Origin: an uncultured Flavobacteriales bacterium
GTDB lineage: Bacteria; Bacteroidota; Bacteroidia; Flavobacteriales_G; Salibacteraceae
DNA: 64,000 nt
Direction: 5' to 3'
NCBI GenBank assembly: GCA_943788725.1
Contig: CALSRJ010000001.1
Coordinates: 556,861-620,860, forward strand
This document shows, one piece after another, positions 9,003 through 17,311 of the stretch. The position numbers and the translations under genes are program-made. Each line of letters begins with the position of its first letter. The stretch's first letter is position 1. The notes beneath the pieces were generated by a model. That model did not search any database, was not told the origin of the DNA, and saw only the letters and a list, made by a program, of their open reading frames with translations.

Positions 9003-10591
9003 TCTATGGTTTGGATCGATTGCGCTTGGGTGACCGAAGCATCCACATCGAACAGCTGCGCTGCTTTGTGTTCTGAATCGCATCCTTCTAGAACAATGCC
9101 TTGGCTCTCAGCTCCTTTGACACTCACCAAGGTAGAACCGCCTTCTTCTGATTGGCATTCCCGCAAAACGATGTCTTGCGTGTTGTTGAGCATAATAATG
9201 GGATCCTCGGAACCCAAGCGCCCTTGCCTGCCGATAAACCTTCCCACTTGGCCGTTGTGGACTTCTGATAAAACCAAGGCACTTTTCCAACCCGGTTCAG
9301 CGTGAGCGTCGTCCCAATACACCTTGAAGCGCTCGATGGTTAAGTTCCTCACTTGCTCTATGTAAAGCGCATGGTCTGCCCGCTTGTCCACATAATTCTC
9401 TTCGAGCATCTCGATCTGAATGTCCTTCATGAAGATGTTTTCTATCTGCATCCCCTCTGTGCTTTCGATCCTGCTCGTGCCCCGGCCCTTGGCCGTAATG
9501 TTTTGAAACACCACCCCATCGATCGACCCCACCTTAGACGATTCACTCTTCTTGGTCAGGTAAATCCAAATGGGGTCGCCATTGCCCCACCAGTTGAAAT
9601 GCCGACGACTGCATTGGAGGGTAATGTTGGAAAAGGTGACATCTTTCACCGAGGCACCATCCCGAACCACGATGCTCAGTCCGCGGTTTGAATTGAGTAC
9701 CGTACAACTATCAAAGCGAATGCTTCGAAAATCTCCGTGCGATTCTGTGCCAATTTTCAATGCGGTGGAAGAAGAGGTGAGAACGCAATTGGTCACGCGG
9801 ATGTTTTCGCATGGGACTTCAAACCAAGATTTCAAGACAATGGCGTCATCTCCAGTAGAGACAACACAATCCGAGATCAGCACGTCGTTGCAAGAATTGA
9901 TGTCAATGCCATCGGCATTCACTCCCTTTTCAAGGCTTGAGAACACCTTTACGCGACGGATGCGCACGCGTGAACTTTTTATGATGTGCAAGGTCCAAAA
10001 GGACGATTCCTCTAAGGTGATGTCGGAAACGGTTACGCCTTCACAATCCGTAAAAATGACCAAGGCTACGTCTGGCTTCACAACATAATACATCTTCATC
10101 TCCACACCTGCCTGCCGTGCTTTTTCGGTGATGTCTTCGATGAATGCGTCGGTTTTTCGGAGGTCTTCATACACGCGTTGTGCCCCTCCGTGGATGGTTC
10201 CACCCCCCTTGAGCGCAATATTTTTGGCGCCGTTGGCATACAGAAACACGGGACGGGTGGCGTTTTCAAGGGGCATGCGGTAGTCGTTGATGTCTCTGCT
10301 CGCATGCAAGGTGGCCCCCTCCTCTAAGAAGAGGGTCACGTTGTCTTTTAAGACGATTGTACCCGCATGGTATTGACCAGGCGGAAAATAGACCGTACCC
10401 CCTCCAGCGGCATAAGCACCATCAATCGCCGATTGGATCGCTTCTGTAGAAAGCACCGAATCGTGGACCACGGCTCCGTAGGCCATCACGTCGTACTTGT
10501 CTGCCGATTGAGACATCCCAACATGCGAATTCCCCACGCACGCCAGCGCAAGTAAGCAATACAGCCTCCTGACAATCTTCATTTTAATCAT
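8999..10591 (-). CDS. GH28-like right-handed beta-helix glycosidase (polygalacturonase family)
   Basis: A 530-aa exported protein with a signal peptide ending near GMSQS. The pectate-lyase-superfamily start DVMAYGAVVHDSVLSTEAIQSAI and many parallel beta-helix turns follow. GH28 marks are NADGID near residue 225 and TGDDAIVLKS with the Asp pair near 248. The usual GHG and RIK sites are altered: the equivalent segments read GTESHG and GLSIVVRDG. It therefore probably belongs to a divergent GH28 subgroup whose substrate may not be plain polygalacturonan. The first ATG overlaps the previous stop by 8 bp; the second, three codons in, follows it directly. Confidence 0.85.
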   Translation of the reverse strand: MIKMKIVRRLYCLLALACVGNSHVGMSQSADKYDVMAYGAVVHDSVLSTEAIQSAIDGAYAAGGGTVYFPPGQYHAGTIVLKDNVTLFLEEGATLHASRDINDYRMPLENATRPVFLYANGAKNIALKGGGTIHGGAQRVYEDLRKTDAFIEDITEKARQAGVEMKMYYVVKPDVALVIFTDCEGVTVSDITLEESSFWTLHIIKSSRVRIRRVKVFSSLEKGVNADGIDINSCNDVLISDCVVSTGDDAIVLKSWFEVPCENIRVTNCVLTSSSTALKIGTESHGDFRSIRFDSCTVLNSNRGLSIVVRDGASVKDVTFSNITLQCSRRHFNWWGNGDPIWIYLTKKSESSKVGSIDGVVFQNITAKGRGTSRIESTEGMQIENIFMKDIQIEMLEENYVDKRADHALYIEQVRNLTIERFKVYWDDAHAEPGWKSALVLSEVHNGQVGRFIGRQGRLGSEDPIIMLNNTQDIVLRECQSEEGGSTLVSVKGAESQGIVLEGCDSEHKAAQLFDVDASVTQAQSIQTIE

Positions 10592-11426
10592 GGTGAGGTC
10601 CCTCCAGTTTCATCTTCGTCCAAGTGGCATCGTCGTCTCCATTTCCATAAATCAGCATGTGACCGCCGTATTCACCTCCATCCGGATCGCAATGCACGAT
10701 CATCATGCTAAACTCCAAGTCTTCCATACGAACTGACGCTTCCATCGAAGCGCCAAACGTGGCGCGCATGTTCACCCGCCCCTCAAAGATATAATCCGCC
10801 GAACGCTCTCCCCACGGGTTCATCCGCACGACGTACTCCACCGCAGTCAATGGAAGCGGCTCCTCCAAATAAGCTTGCTCAGAAGATCCATGCCTCCACC
10901 AAGCACCGTAATCAGGATACTGCTCATCCATCACAAAGCAAAAGGCGTGATCCCCCTCACCGAATTTTTCGGCGATGGTATCTCGAGGCGCTTCAATGAA
11001 GAATGCGATGGCGTCTTTATAGTACCAGCGCTTCGGCTCGTGTTTGGTTTCCATCACGTCATGCACATTGTCGTGCACCTCCGCTCCAAAATAGAGGTAG
11101 TCACCTTCCCACCCCATGTAATACTGCGCTTCGAGATCGACGCCACTTGTGTCTTCCCCTTCATCCACCATCAGTCGATTTCGTTTTGGTCCATACCATG
11201 GCGTCCTTTTCACCCGCTCCATGTTCCAGGTTCCGTCACTGAAGGCCGCGGCTTTCCAATCGTCTAGGTTTCCGTCGATGTTTGGACGTACGGATAGATG
11301 TGGAATGGACAACTCCAGCACTTCCTGCGCCTGGCATGCGGAAAGACAGAGGCCTATCGCCAAGCAAAACAATCCTGCGCTGCGTCTGTAAAGATCAAAT
11401 GGATTCAAAGTGCTGGGAAATGTCAA
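10584..11426 (-). CDS. CBM9-like sugar-binding lipoprotein, first gene of glycan operon
   Basis: About 274-280 aa. After a lipoprotein signal, AGLFCLAIGLCLSAC, the segment PNIDGNLDDWKAAAF is the typical opening of CBM9/DOMON-like carbohydrate-binding domains, followed by LYFGAEVHDNVHD and DAIAFFIEAPRD, which occur in the same fold. No catalytic domain is attached. The frame has no ATG before the signal peptide. TTG codons at 11426 (directly after an in-frame TAG) and 11408 are the possible starts, and 11408 gives the more natural signal peptide. It probably holds the substrate at the cell surface for the GH28-like enzyme and rhamnosidase encoded behind it. Confidence 0.8.
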   Translation of the reverse strand: MTFPSTLNPFDLYRRSAGLFCLAIGLCLSACQAQEVLELSIPHLSVRPNIDGNLDDWKAAAFSDGTWNMERVKRTPWYGPKRNRLMVDEGEDTSGVDLEAQYYMGWEGDYLYFGAEVHDNVHDVMETKHEPKRWYYKDAIAFFIEAPRDTIAEKFGEGDHAFCFVMDEQYPDYGAWWRHGSSEQAYLEEPLPLTAVEYVVRMNPWGERSADYIFEGRVNMRATFGASMEASVRMEDLEFSMMIVHCDPDGGEYGGHMLIYGNGDDDATWTKMKLEGPHHD

Positions 11427-11430
11427 CTAC

Positions 11431-11469
11431 TCGAAAATAGCCATTGCGCGGAATCGTGGCTATTTTCGA
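11431..11469. promoter_or_regulatory. Perfect 13-bp inverted repeat between divergent genes
   Basis: TCGAAAATAGCCA at 11431-11443 is repeated as its exact reverse complement at 11457-11469, with 13 bp between. It lies immediately upstream of the first gene of the glycan operon and 15 bp upstream of the ATG of the divergent lipoprotein gene. Position and symmetry suit an operator for a dimeric regulator, but an RNA hairpin in the leader of the plus-strand gene is also possible. Confidence 0.5.
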
Positions 11470-11483
11470 AGCACAATAAACGA

Positions 11484-12479
11484 ATGGCGATCCTTCCATC
11501 GAAATACCTCAAGCGACTTTTGCAATCGCTGGCCGTGTGCACAATCGTCACCTTGGTCAATGCGTGCAGCGATACGCTCGCTATCAACCATGTGAGTTCA
11601 CCTTTGCCTGCAGTCAATACGCTTGATGCCCCGTCCGTCGGAGGTTTGATCTCTACACGTTTCAAAGACTTGGATGCTTTGCAACAGGTGGTCTCCATCG
11701 AATTCCTCGGGGATACCACCGGCGGAAAGGACAGTAAAGCCGTGCGCTTGACGCATCGCAGCAATGGGATCACCGTTGTCAGCGCACTGGAAAAAGGCGT
11801 AGACGAGGACGATTTTAGGCGTGCCAGAGACGACGGTTTTTGGGCGAAGGTCGGACTCGCCATTTCATCGCCCTACGCCCTCACCCACCGAAAAGACATC
11901 ATGCGGGTTTTCATCTTATCCAGACGCAAGCACGACATCTACGGTCCGGGAGACATTGCCTTCTACGATTTTGCGGAATTGATGACCCAAGGCATTTGCA
12001 AAGAATACCGTCAAACAGCGGCACCAGAGGACCTGACCGAGAAAGGGTATTTGAACACCTTCAACCACATTACCGCCCAGGCCTTTGTGACCACTTTGTT
12101 TTCAGAAGAATTGGCAGAGTACGTTGCCGATGCGCACGAGCGCCACAACATGCCCGAATTGATCAGCGGTAAATTCACAGTCGAGCAGCTGGTCAGCAAA
12201 GACAATAATCCCGTAGACAACTATGTGGACATGGTCAACAATGAGTGGGGACAAGCATTGGGCAAAACGTTAAAAGAAAAGTACAGCATCGACTCCAACA
12301 CCAAATGGACACCTCAATTGCTGGCAGATTACCTGAACGAAGTGCAAGCTTACTACGCGTGGGCATTTCAAATCTCCTTTACCCCTTTTGACACAGCCGA
12401 TGAAGCCGTGATACGGTTTTCAAAAAAGCTCAACACCGTGCTCGGCGAAGTCCGTGCAGTTCAAGCTGGAGGCAGTTGA
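11484..12479 (+). CDS. Lipoprotein of unknown function (DUF6973-like C-terminal half)
   Basis: A 331-aa protein whose ATG at 11484 begins a lipoprotein signal ending LVNACSDT. The C-terminal half contains AQAFVTTLFSEELAEYVADAHE and VDNYVDMVNNEWGQALG. The pattern of an A-x-x-F helix, a His-Glu pair and a following NN-x-x-G reminds me of DUF6973-type domains; that assignment is from memory of the pattern and is weak. The end, YYAWAFQISFTPFDTADEAV, is also well structured. It is divergent from the glycan operon, with a shared palindromic spacer, so it may be co-regulated. The function is unknown. Confidence 0.65.
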   Translation: MAILPSKYLKRLLQSLAVCTIVTLVNACSDTLAINHVSSPLPAVNTLDAPSVGGLISTRFKDLDALQQVVSIEFLGDTTGGKDSKAVRLTHRSNGITVVSALEKGVDEDDFRRARDDGFWAKVGLAISSPYALTHRKDIMRVFILSRRKHDIYGPGDIAFYDFAELMTQGICKEYRQTAAPEDLTEKGYLNTFNHITAQAFVTTLFSEELAEYVADAHERHNMPELISGKFTVEQLVSKDNNPVDNYVDMVNNEWGQALGKTLKEKYSIDSNTKWTPQLLADYLNEVQAYYAWAFQISFTPFDTADEAVIRFSKKLNTVLGEVRAVQAGGS

Positions 12480-12488
12480 TGTGAAAAG

Positions 12489-13526
12489 TCAGTCGGCGCG
12501 ACGCACCACGTAAAAGGTGTTCCCTTTTACAGAGGGGGTGACCGTATACTTGGCTTGGATGGCAGGGACGCCAATCGCCCGGGCATCGGTCAAGGATTGG
12601 ATCCAGTCTTCTTCCTCCACGACAGCCGAATCGAGATCGGTGGCTTCGAAGATGGCTTCGGTCAGGGAAGTCCGTGAAAACCGTGCCTTACACAAGCGCA
12701 CACCCTTCAAGTTAGCGCGGTCTAAAGCAGCTCCTTTCAAGTTTACTCCTTCGAGATCGGCATCGATCAATACGGTACCGACAAATTGCGCCCAGCGCAC
12801 ATCTGCACCGCGCAAATCAGCGCCCTTCATTTGGGCTGCATGCATGCGTGCACCGTTCAGGTTCGTTTCGTGGAGGGTGGTGGACGTCATTTTTGACCAG
12901 CGCAGATCGGCCCTTCGCACATCTGCATGGCGCAGGTCGGCAAAACTTAGGTCAGCGTTCCAAAGATTGGCTTCTAGGAGGGATGCGCCATTCAGATTAC
13001 TTGCGGACAATTTGGCCTTCTTCAAATGGGCAGACCTCAAATCCGCTCCACTGAGATCAGCTCCGTGCAAGTCGGCATCGTGGAGGTCTGCACTGGCAAA
13101 GCTTGCACCTGCCTTGATCCTCGCAAAATCGGCAGAGTCAATCCCCATCTGCACCAACGCTGTCAATAATTGGCCCCTTGCAGGACTCAAGGGAACCTCA
13201 ATCAAACTATCGCCATCCGGATAGCGGAATGACGAAAGCGCCTTGGAAAGGGAGATAATGTCTTCGATGCTGCGTTCAGAAAGCCGATTTTCCATTGAAC
13301 CATCCAGGTCTGCTTGGATCCGTTGCACAAAGTCGATCATCTGGTGGGCCTGCTCGTCCGATTGTAGCGCGGATATCTGCGCTGCCTGGCGTTCAAGGAG
13401 TGCAGTCTGCTCTTCAACCGCCGCACTCAAATCTGCATTGGCATCAGACAGCGAATGCACCCAAACTCCCATGCCTGCAAGCAGGAAGAGTAAGAAAATC
13501 CTAAAGAAGACGATCCGTCTGATCAT
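12489..13526 (-). CDS. Membrane-anchored pentapeptide-repeat protein
   Basis: A 345-aa protein. Residues 5-25 form one membrane helix (FFRIFLLFLLAGMGVWVHSL), followed by a short coiled-coil-like region with AAVEEQTALLERQAAQI. From about residue 150 a long A(D/N)LxxA pentapeptide array forms a right-handed quadrilateral beta-helix: ADLHDADLHGADLSGADLRS and at least 20 further units. The C-terminal 50 residues leave the repeat and include EDWIQSLTDARAIGVP. Such repeats serve as scaffolds, and some mimic DNA, but the helix is extracytoplasmic here if the anchor is type I. No partner gene is obvious; the neighbours are convergent or divergent. Confidence 0.85.
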   Translation of the reverse strand: MIRRIVFFRIFLLFLLAGMGVWVHSLSDANADLSAAVEEQTALLERQAAQISALQSDEQAHQMIDFVQRIQADLDGSMENRLSERSIEDIISLSKALSSFRYPDGDSLIEVPLSPARGQLLTALVQMGIDSADFARIKAGASFASADLHDADLHGADLSGADLRSAHLKKAKLSASNLNGASLLEANLWNADLSFADLRHADVRRADLRWSKMTSTTLHETNLNGARMHAAQMKGADLRGADVRWAQFVGTVLIDADLEGVNLKGAALDRANLKGVRLCKARFSRTSLTEAIFEATDLDSAVVEEEDWIQSLTDARAIGVPAIQAKYTVTPSVKGNTFYVVRRAD

Positions 13527-13745
13527 GCGGTATTTGAGGTTGCGAAGGCGGCAACGCCTTGAGCAAATATCTCGTTTATGTCGATACCGATAGATTTTAA
13601 CAATGAGGGCACGAGCAAAAGCTTCATTGTAAAGTCGTTGACTACGCTATTCACAATGCGCAATGAAAAACTGTAAAAACACTGCCTCGACGGGTATAAA
13701 TTCCAGCGTAGTTTTAGCCATCTAACTCTTTAATACCAACGATAT

Positions 13746-13910
13746 ATGATCGCAGCATGGCAACAAGAGGTCGATACACTAAAGGCCTCATTGACAGGGG
13801 ATCTGTTCCAAGACATGGAAGCCAGAGACCAAATTCACAACCTCGAAATGAAGATCAACGGCGTTAAGCCTAGCAGTTCTGAATTCGAATGCGTGGGATG
13901 CGGTAGCTAA
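13746..13910 (+). CDS. Small 54-aa protein ending in CVGCGS
   Basis: Not in the ORF track. ATG at 13746 to TAA at 13910 encodes a charged, probably helical N-terminal 40 residues (EVDTLKASLTGDLFQDMEAR), then IHNLEMKINGVKP and a C-terminal CVGCGS with a CxxC pair. Codon use looks ordinary and a strong terminator begins 20 nt after the stop, so it should be an independent transcript. It reminds me of small conserved Bacteroidota proteins with the same tail, but I cannot search to confirm. The CxxC could bind metal or be redox-active. The function is unknown. Confidence 0.72.
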   Translation: MIAAWQQEVDTLKASLTGDLFQDMEARDQIHNLEMKINGVKPSSSEFECVGCGS

Positions 13911-13929
13911 ATCTACGCATCTGTTAGAG

Positions 13930-13977
13930 ACCGACTCGCCAAGTGAATAGAAGTTCACTTCGTCAGTCGGTTTTTTT
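13930..13977 (+). terminator. Terminator after the 54-aa ORF
   Basis: A two-tier hairpin: ACCGACT pairs with AGTCGGT, and inside it AAGTGAA pairs with TTCACTT around a six-base loop, followed by seven Ts. The T-run is on the plus strand only, so it serves the small ORF rather than the convergent SLC13 gene. Confidence 0.88.
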
Positions 13978-13994
13978 GTGCTTGACTGTCTGAA

Positions 13995-15413
13995 TCAGCC
14001 GAACAAGGCATAGCAGATCAGGCTGATTACCACTACCGAAATCATGTTCATCCATACTCCTGCTCTTAGCATCTCCTTGACACTTACGTACCCGCTCGAA
14101 TAGACCACAGCATTGGGTGGAGTGGAGATTGGCATCATGAAGGCGCAACTCGCTGCGAGCGTCACCGGCACGGTCAAGAGGAGGGCATCCACTTCCAGTT
14201 CACCCGCGATTCCGAAGACCACAGGAAGCAGCACGGTCACCAAAGCCACGTTGCTCATCACCTCCGTCAGGAAAAGAGAAACAAAGGTGAGTCCCACCAT
14301 CAGCAAGAAAACCGAATCTATATCGCGACTGGCCACAAACTCCGCAACCAATGCGATGATACCTGCCTTTTCGAGCCCTCCTGCCAGGCTCAATCCGCCA
14401 CCGAAAAGGATGAGAATACCCCAAGGCAACTTCCGGGCGTGTTCCCAACTCACCACAAATTCTCCTTGGCTCAGGTTGATGGGCGTAACGAACATCAGGA
14501 TACCTCCTAGCATGGCAATGCTCGTATTGTTGAGTACGCGCGTTCCAAGTAGGTCATTGATCTGTACCGAAAAGATCCAGAGAAACACAGTCAATCCGAA
14601 GATGACCAACACGGTCAATTCAGGCCGTTTCATTTTGCCCAGGGACTTCCAGCGCTCGTGCAGTAATTCGCTCACCCCTTCAATACGATTGGAGGAAACC
14701 GGATAGATGAATTTGATCAGGACCAGGTAGCCCAATCCGAGCAACAATGCCCCGATGGGAATGCCCACCTTAAGCCAATCAACGAAGGCAAAGTCTACCC
14801 CGAACGCATCGTAATAGAATCCTGCAAAGACCAAATTGGGCGGTGTTCCGATCAAGGTCACCATTCCGCCGATGTTGGCCGCGTATGCAATGCCCAACAT
14901 CAGCAGCAAGGAAATGCGCTTCACCAATGCCTCGTCTGTTCCTTGTTCTTTGAGCAACTGAATGATGGAAATGGCGATGGGGAGCAACATCACAGCAGTA
15001 GCTGTGTTGGAAATCCACATCGCTACGGCCCAAGTGGCCAGCATGAACCCCAACACGATGCCTGCCGGTTTGGTTCCTGTAAGGCGCAACAACCCAAACG
15101 CGATCCGTTCGTGCAGACGGCGTTCTTCCATGGCCAAGGCTAAGATGAAGCCGCCCAGAAATAGAAAGATGATTGGATTGGCGTAGGGAACAAAGGTATC
15201 GGGCACGCTCATCACCCCGAGCATGGGAAAAAGCACCATGGGAAGCATTGCAGTGACGTACAGTTCCACCGTTTCAAGCACCCACCAAACCAACATCCAA
15301 GCGGCAATGCAAAGCACCTTTGTCTGCAAGGCATCTGCTCCCGGGTCCAAGAGGAAAATGAACAAAGCCAATAGCGGTCCTGCAAAGAGTCCGATCTGTT
15401 TGTAGCGCTGCAT
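13995..15413 (-). CDS. SLC13/DASS-family sodium-coupled anion symporter
   Basis: A 472-aa inner-membrane carrier with 11 or more helices. The start is placed at MQRYKQIGLFAGP, because the upstream residues of the ORF do not fit. Family marks are the two SNT/STPPN-type motifs: ISNTATAVMLLPIA in the first half and MPISTPPNAVVYSSG in the second. GTPPNLVFAGFYYDAFGVD lies between them. Members of this family import dicarboxylates, citrate or sulfate with sodium. I cannot choose between these, though the SNT motif favours di- or tricarboxylates. It is monocistronic and convergent with the small ORF. Confidence 0.9.
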   Translation of the reverse strand: MQRYKQIGLFAGPLLALFIFLLDPGADALQTKVLCIAAWMLVWWVLETVELYVTAMLPMVLFPMLGVMSVPDTFVPYANPIIFLFLGGFILALAMEERRLHERIAFGLLRLTGTKPAGIVLGFMLATWAVAMWISNTATAVMLLPIAISIIQLLKEQGTDEALVKRISLLLMLGIAYAANIGGMVTLIGTPPNLVFAGFYYDAFGVDFAFVDWLKVGIPIGALLLGLGYLVLIKFIYPVSSNRIEGVSELLHERWKSLGKMKRPELTVLVIFGLTVFLWIFSVQINDLLGTRVLNNTSIAMLGGILMFVTPINLSQGEFVVSWEHARKLPWGILILFGGGLSLAGGLEKAGIIALVAEFVASRDIDSVFLLMVGLTFVSLFLTEVMSNVALVTVLLPVVFGIAGELEVDALLLTVPVTLAASCAFMMPISTPPNAVVYSSGYVSVKEMLRAGVWMNMISVVVISLICYALFG

Positions 15414-15537
15414 TGCGGCTAAGGTAAGCGGGAATCCATAAAGTTGATGGATGCGCAAGGATTCGATTTTAGAAGCTGTGGGGAAATGCAGTTCGTAGCC
15501 TTAGCCAAACGCCAGCAGCATTCATTATCTTCATCGG

Positions 15538-16761
15538 ATGAAACTCCTTCTGACCTGCCTTCTCGCCACTTGCTCTTTGATTGGAGCGGCTCAAGTCCAT
15601 TGCGACGGTAACAGATACATCGAACCTGTCTTTGCGAGTATTGATTCGGTAATAGGCGTACAATTCGGATCGAATACCACCGTGGGTGGGTTTCAGAAGA
15701 ATTTGCTGATGGACATTTACCTACCTCCTTCCGAGTTCTTCTTTGAGCGCCCCCTTATCGTGTTCGCACATGGTGGAAGCTTCATGGTGGGTTCTCGGAA
15801 GGAAATGCGTCCACTTTGCATTGCCTTTGCTGAGCGGGGCTATGTTGTCGCAACCATAGACTATCGTCTCTTTGATGCTTTTTCACTGCCGCTTGATTCC
15901 TTGCTGGCGTTTGATGTAGCCGTAAAGGCCACCATGGACATGAAAGCGGCCGTTCGTTGGTTTCGGGAAAACGCAGCTGGAAACAACGACTATGGCATTG
16001 ATACCCATTTGATTTTCGCAGGCGGCGTTTCTGCAGGCGCGATTGCAGCCTTGCACACGGGCTTCCTTGATGCGGACGATTTCACAGGGCACGTAGCCTT
16101 TGATTCCATCCTTCAAGAAAATGGAGGCATCCACGGCAATTCCTCTTCTAATCATCAATACTCGGATGCCGTAAAAGGGGTGGTCAACTACTCAGGAGCA
16201 TTGAAGGATGCGCGCTGGATCGATCCGGGTGAGCCTGTCGTTTTCAGTGTACACGATGAATTAGACGGTGTCGTCCCTTACAATCGCGACAACAGCGATG
16301 CTATGGGAGTCCCTGTTGAACTCTGGGGCAGTAACGAGGTCAATCAAAAGGCAAGAGCGGCAGGCATACGCTCTCAACTCGTCACCATCGCCAACAGCAC
16401 ACAGCACGTGAGTTACTTTTTGAACGGACCCGCTACGGAAGATTTTGCCTTGGCCATCGACAGTGCTGGTTATTTCATGGAATATGCCATCTGCGACAGA
16501 GCCTTGAGCGCGAGACGAGAACATCGATTGCCCAAGCCATCGATACTCTATCCAAATCCAGCGGACAATACACTGCGCATCCGGGATGCTTTTGACGTGG
16601 ATCAAATTGAAATCATAGATGCCACCGGAAGGGTCGTGCAAACCACATCTGTGATGTCATCCTCGAGCATAGATATCTCCAACTTACAACGGGGTATATA
16701 CACCATTCGGATGATCAACACCAACGCAGTAATAGGCATAGAGCAAATCGTCAAGCAGTAA
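15538..16761 (+). CDS. Secreted alpha/beta-hydrolase (esterase) with T9SS sorting domain
   Basis: A 407-aa protein. Signal peptide MKLLLTCLLATCSLIGAAQ. The hydrolase core has the oxyanion motif FAHGGSFMVGSR near residue 80, the nucleophile elbow GGVSAGAIAA near 160, and a plausible acid and His further on (HDELDGVVPYNRDN; QHVSYF). It resembles the carboxylesterase/esterase-lipase group. From about residue 335, ILYPNPADNTLRI to QIVKQ is a type A T9SS C-terminal domain, so it should be secreted across the outer membrane and anchored there. The last 22 codons and the following 50 bp recur 880 bp downstream as a remnant (see 17581). Confidence 0.9.
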   Translation: MKLLLTCLLATCSLIGAAQVHCDGNRYIEPVFASIDSVIGVQFGSNTTVGGFQKNLLMDIYLPPSEFFFERPLIVFAHGGSFMVGSRKEMRPLCIAFAERGYVVATIDYRLFDAFSLPLDSLLAFDVAVKATMDMKAAVRWFRENAAGNNDYGIDTHLIFAGGVSAGAIAALHTGFLDADDFTGHVAFDSILQENGGIHGNSSSNHQYSDAVKGVVNYSGALKDARWIDPGEPVVFSVHDELDGVVPYNRDNSDAMGVPVELWGSNEVNQKARAAGIRSQLVTIANSTQHVSYFLNGPATEDFALAIDSAGYFMEYAICDRALSARREHRLPKPSILYPNPADNTLRIRDAFDVDQIEIIDATGRVVQTTSVMSSSSIDISNLQRGIYTIRMINTNAVIGIEQIVKQ

Positions 16762-16987
16762 GAGAGGGTTTCGCAAAGGGGGTAGGGAATCCATCCATCA
16801 GTGCCCTTGAAAACAACTCACTTTTTCCTTGCATTTGAGCTCAGTTCATCTGGAATCCTCTGCAGGGTTGGCTAGTGCCTTTAGCGAGAGCATGGAAGAT
16901 GATGTGCCCGAAGTCATACCGCGGAGTTCATTTGCGAAGCAATATCATGAATGTCAATGGCGCAGGGCTTGTCCGCCTGAGGTGGGA

Positions 16988-17311
16988 TCAATTTGTTATC
17001 CGCCGTTTTTTTAAAATTTCGAACAACTTTTTCGGATCCTGTCTATTATCTCAGAAAGCTGTGACGATAATTTGGGTATCGGTCACCCTGTAGAAAATGC
17101 TAAAGTGATTCATAGCAGCAACTCTGACTCCCGGATGTTCACACTCTGGACATCGAAGAGGATTTCGAGCGAGGCCCTCAGTATTTTAATCGACTCGAGA
17201 GAGCAGTTTAACTGAGAAGCTTGAGGACTTATTTCTTTCTAGCCAGTATTCGAGGATGTGGATGAGTTGTCTGTCTGCGGTTTCGGTCCAGACTACTTTT
17301 CGTTCAGCCAT
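16988..17311 (-). pseudogene. Broken RelE/ParE-family toxin
   Basis: Read across three frames, the minus strand gives a RelE/ParE-like toxin of about 107 codons. It opens with MAERKVVWTETADRQLIHIL, then EYWLERNKSSSFSVKL. It shifts frame near 17188 (SIKILR...), shifts again near 17130 to VRVAAMNHFSIFYRVTDTQI, and meets a TGA where the family has Trp (TAF*DNRQDPKKLF). Two frameshifts and one nonsense codon make it non-functional. It overlaps the antitoxin gene by 19 bp in the usual antitoxin-then-toxin order. No ORF of the track shows it. Confidence 0.82.
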
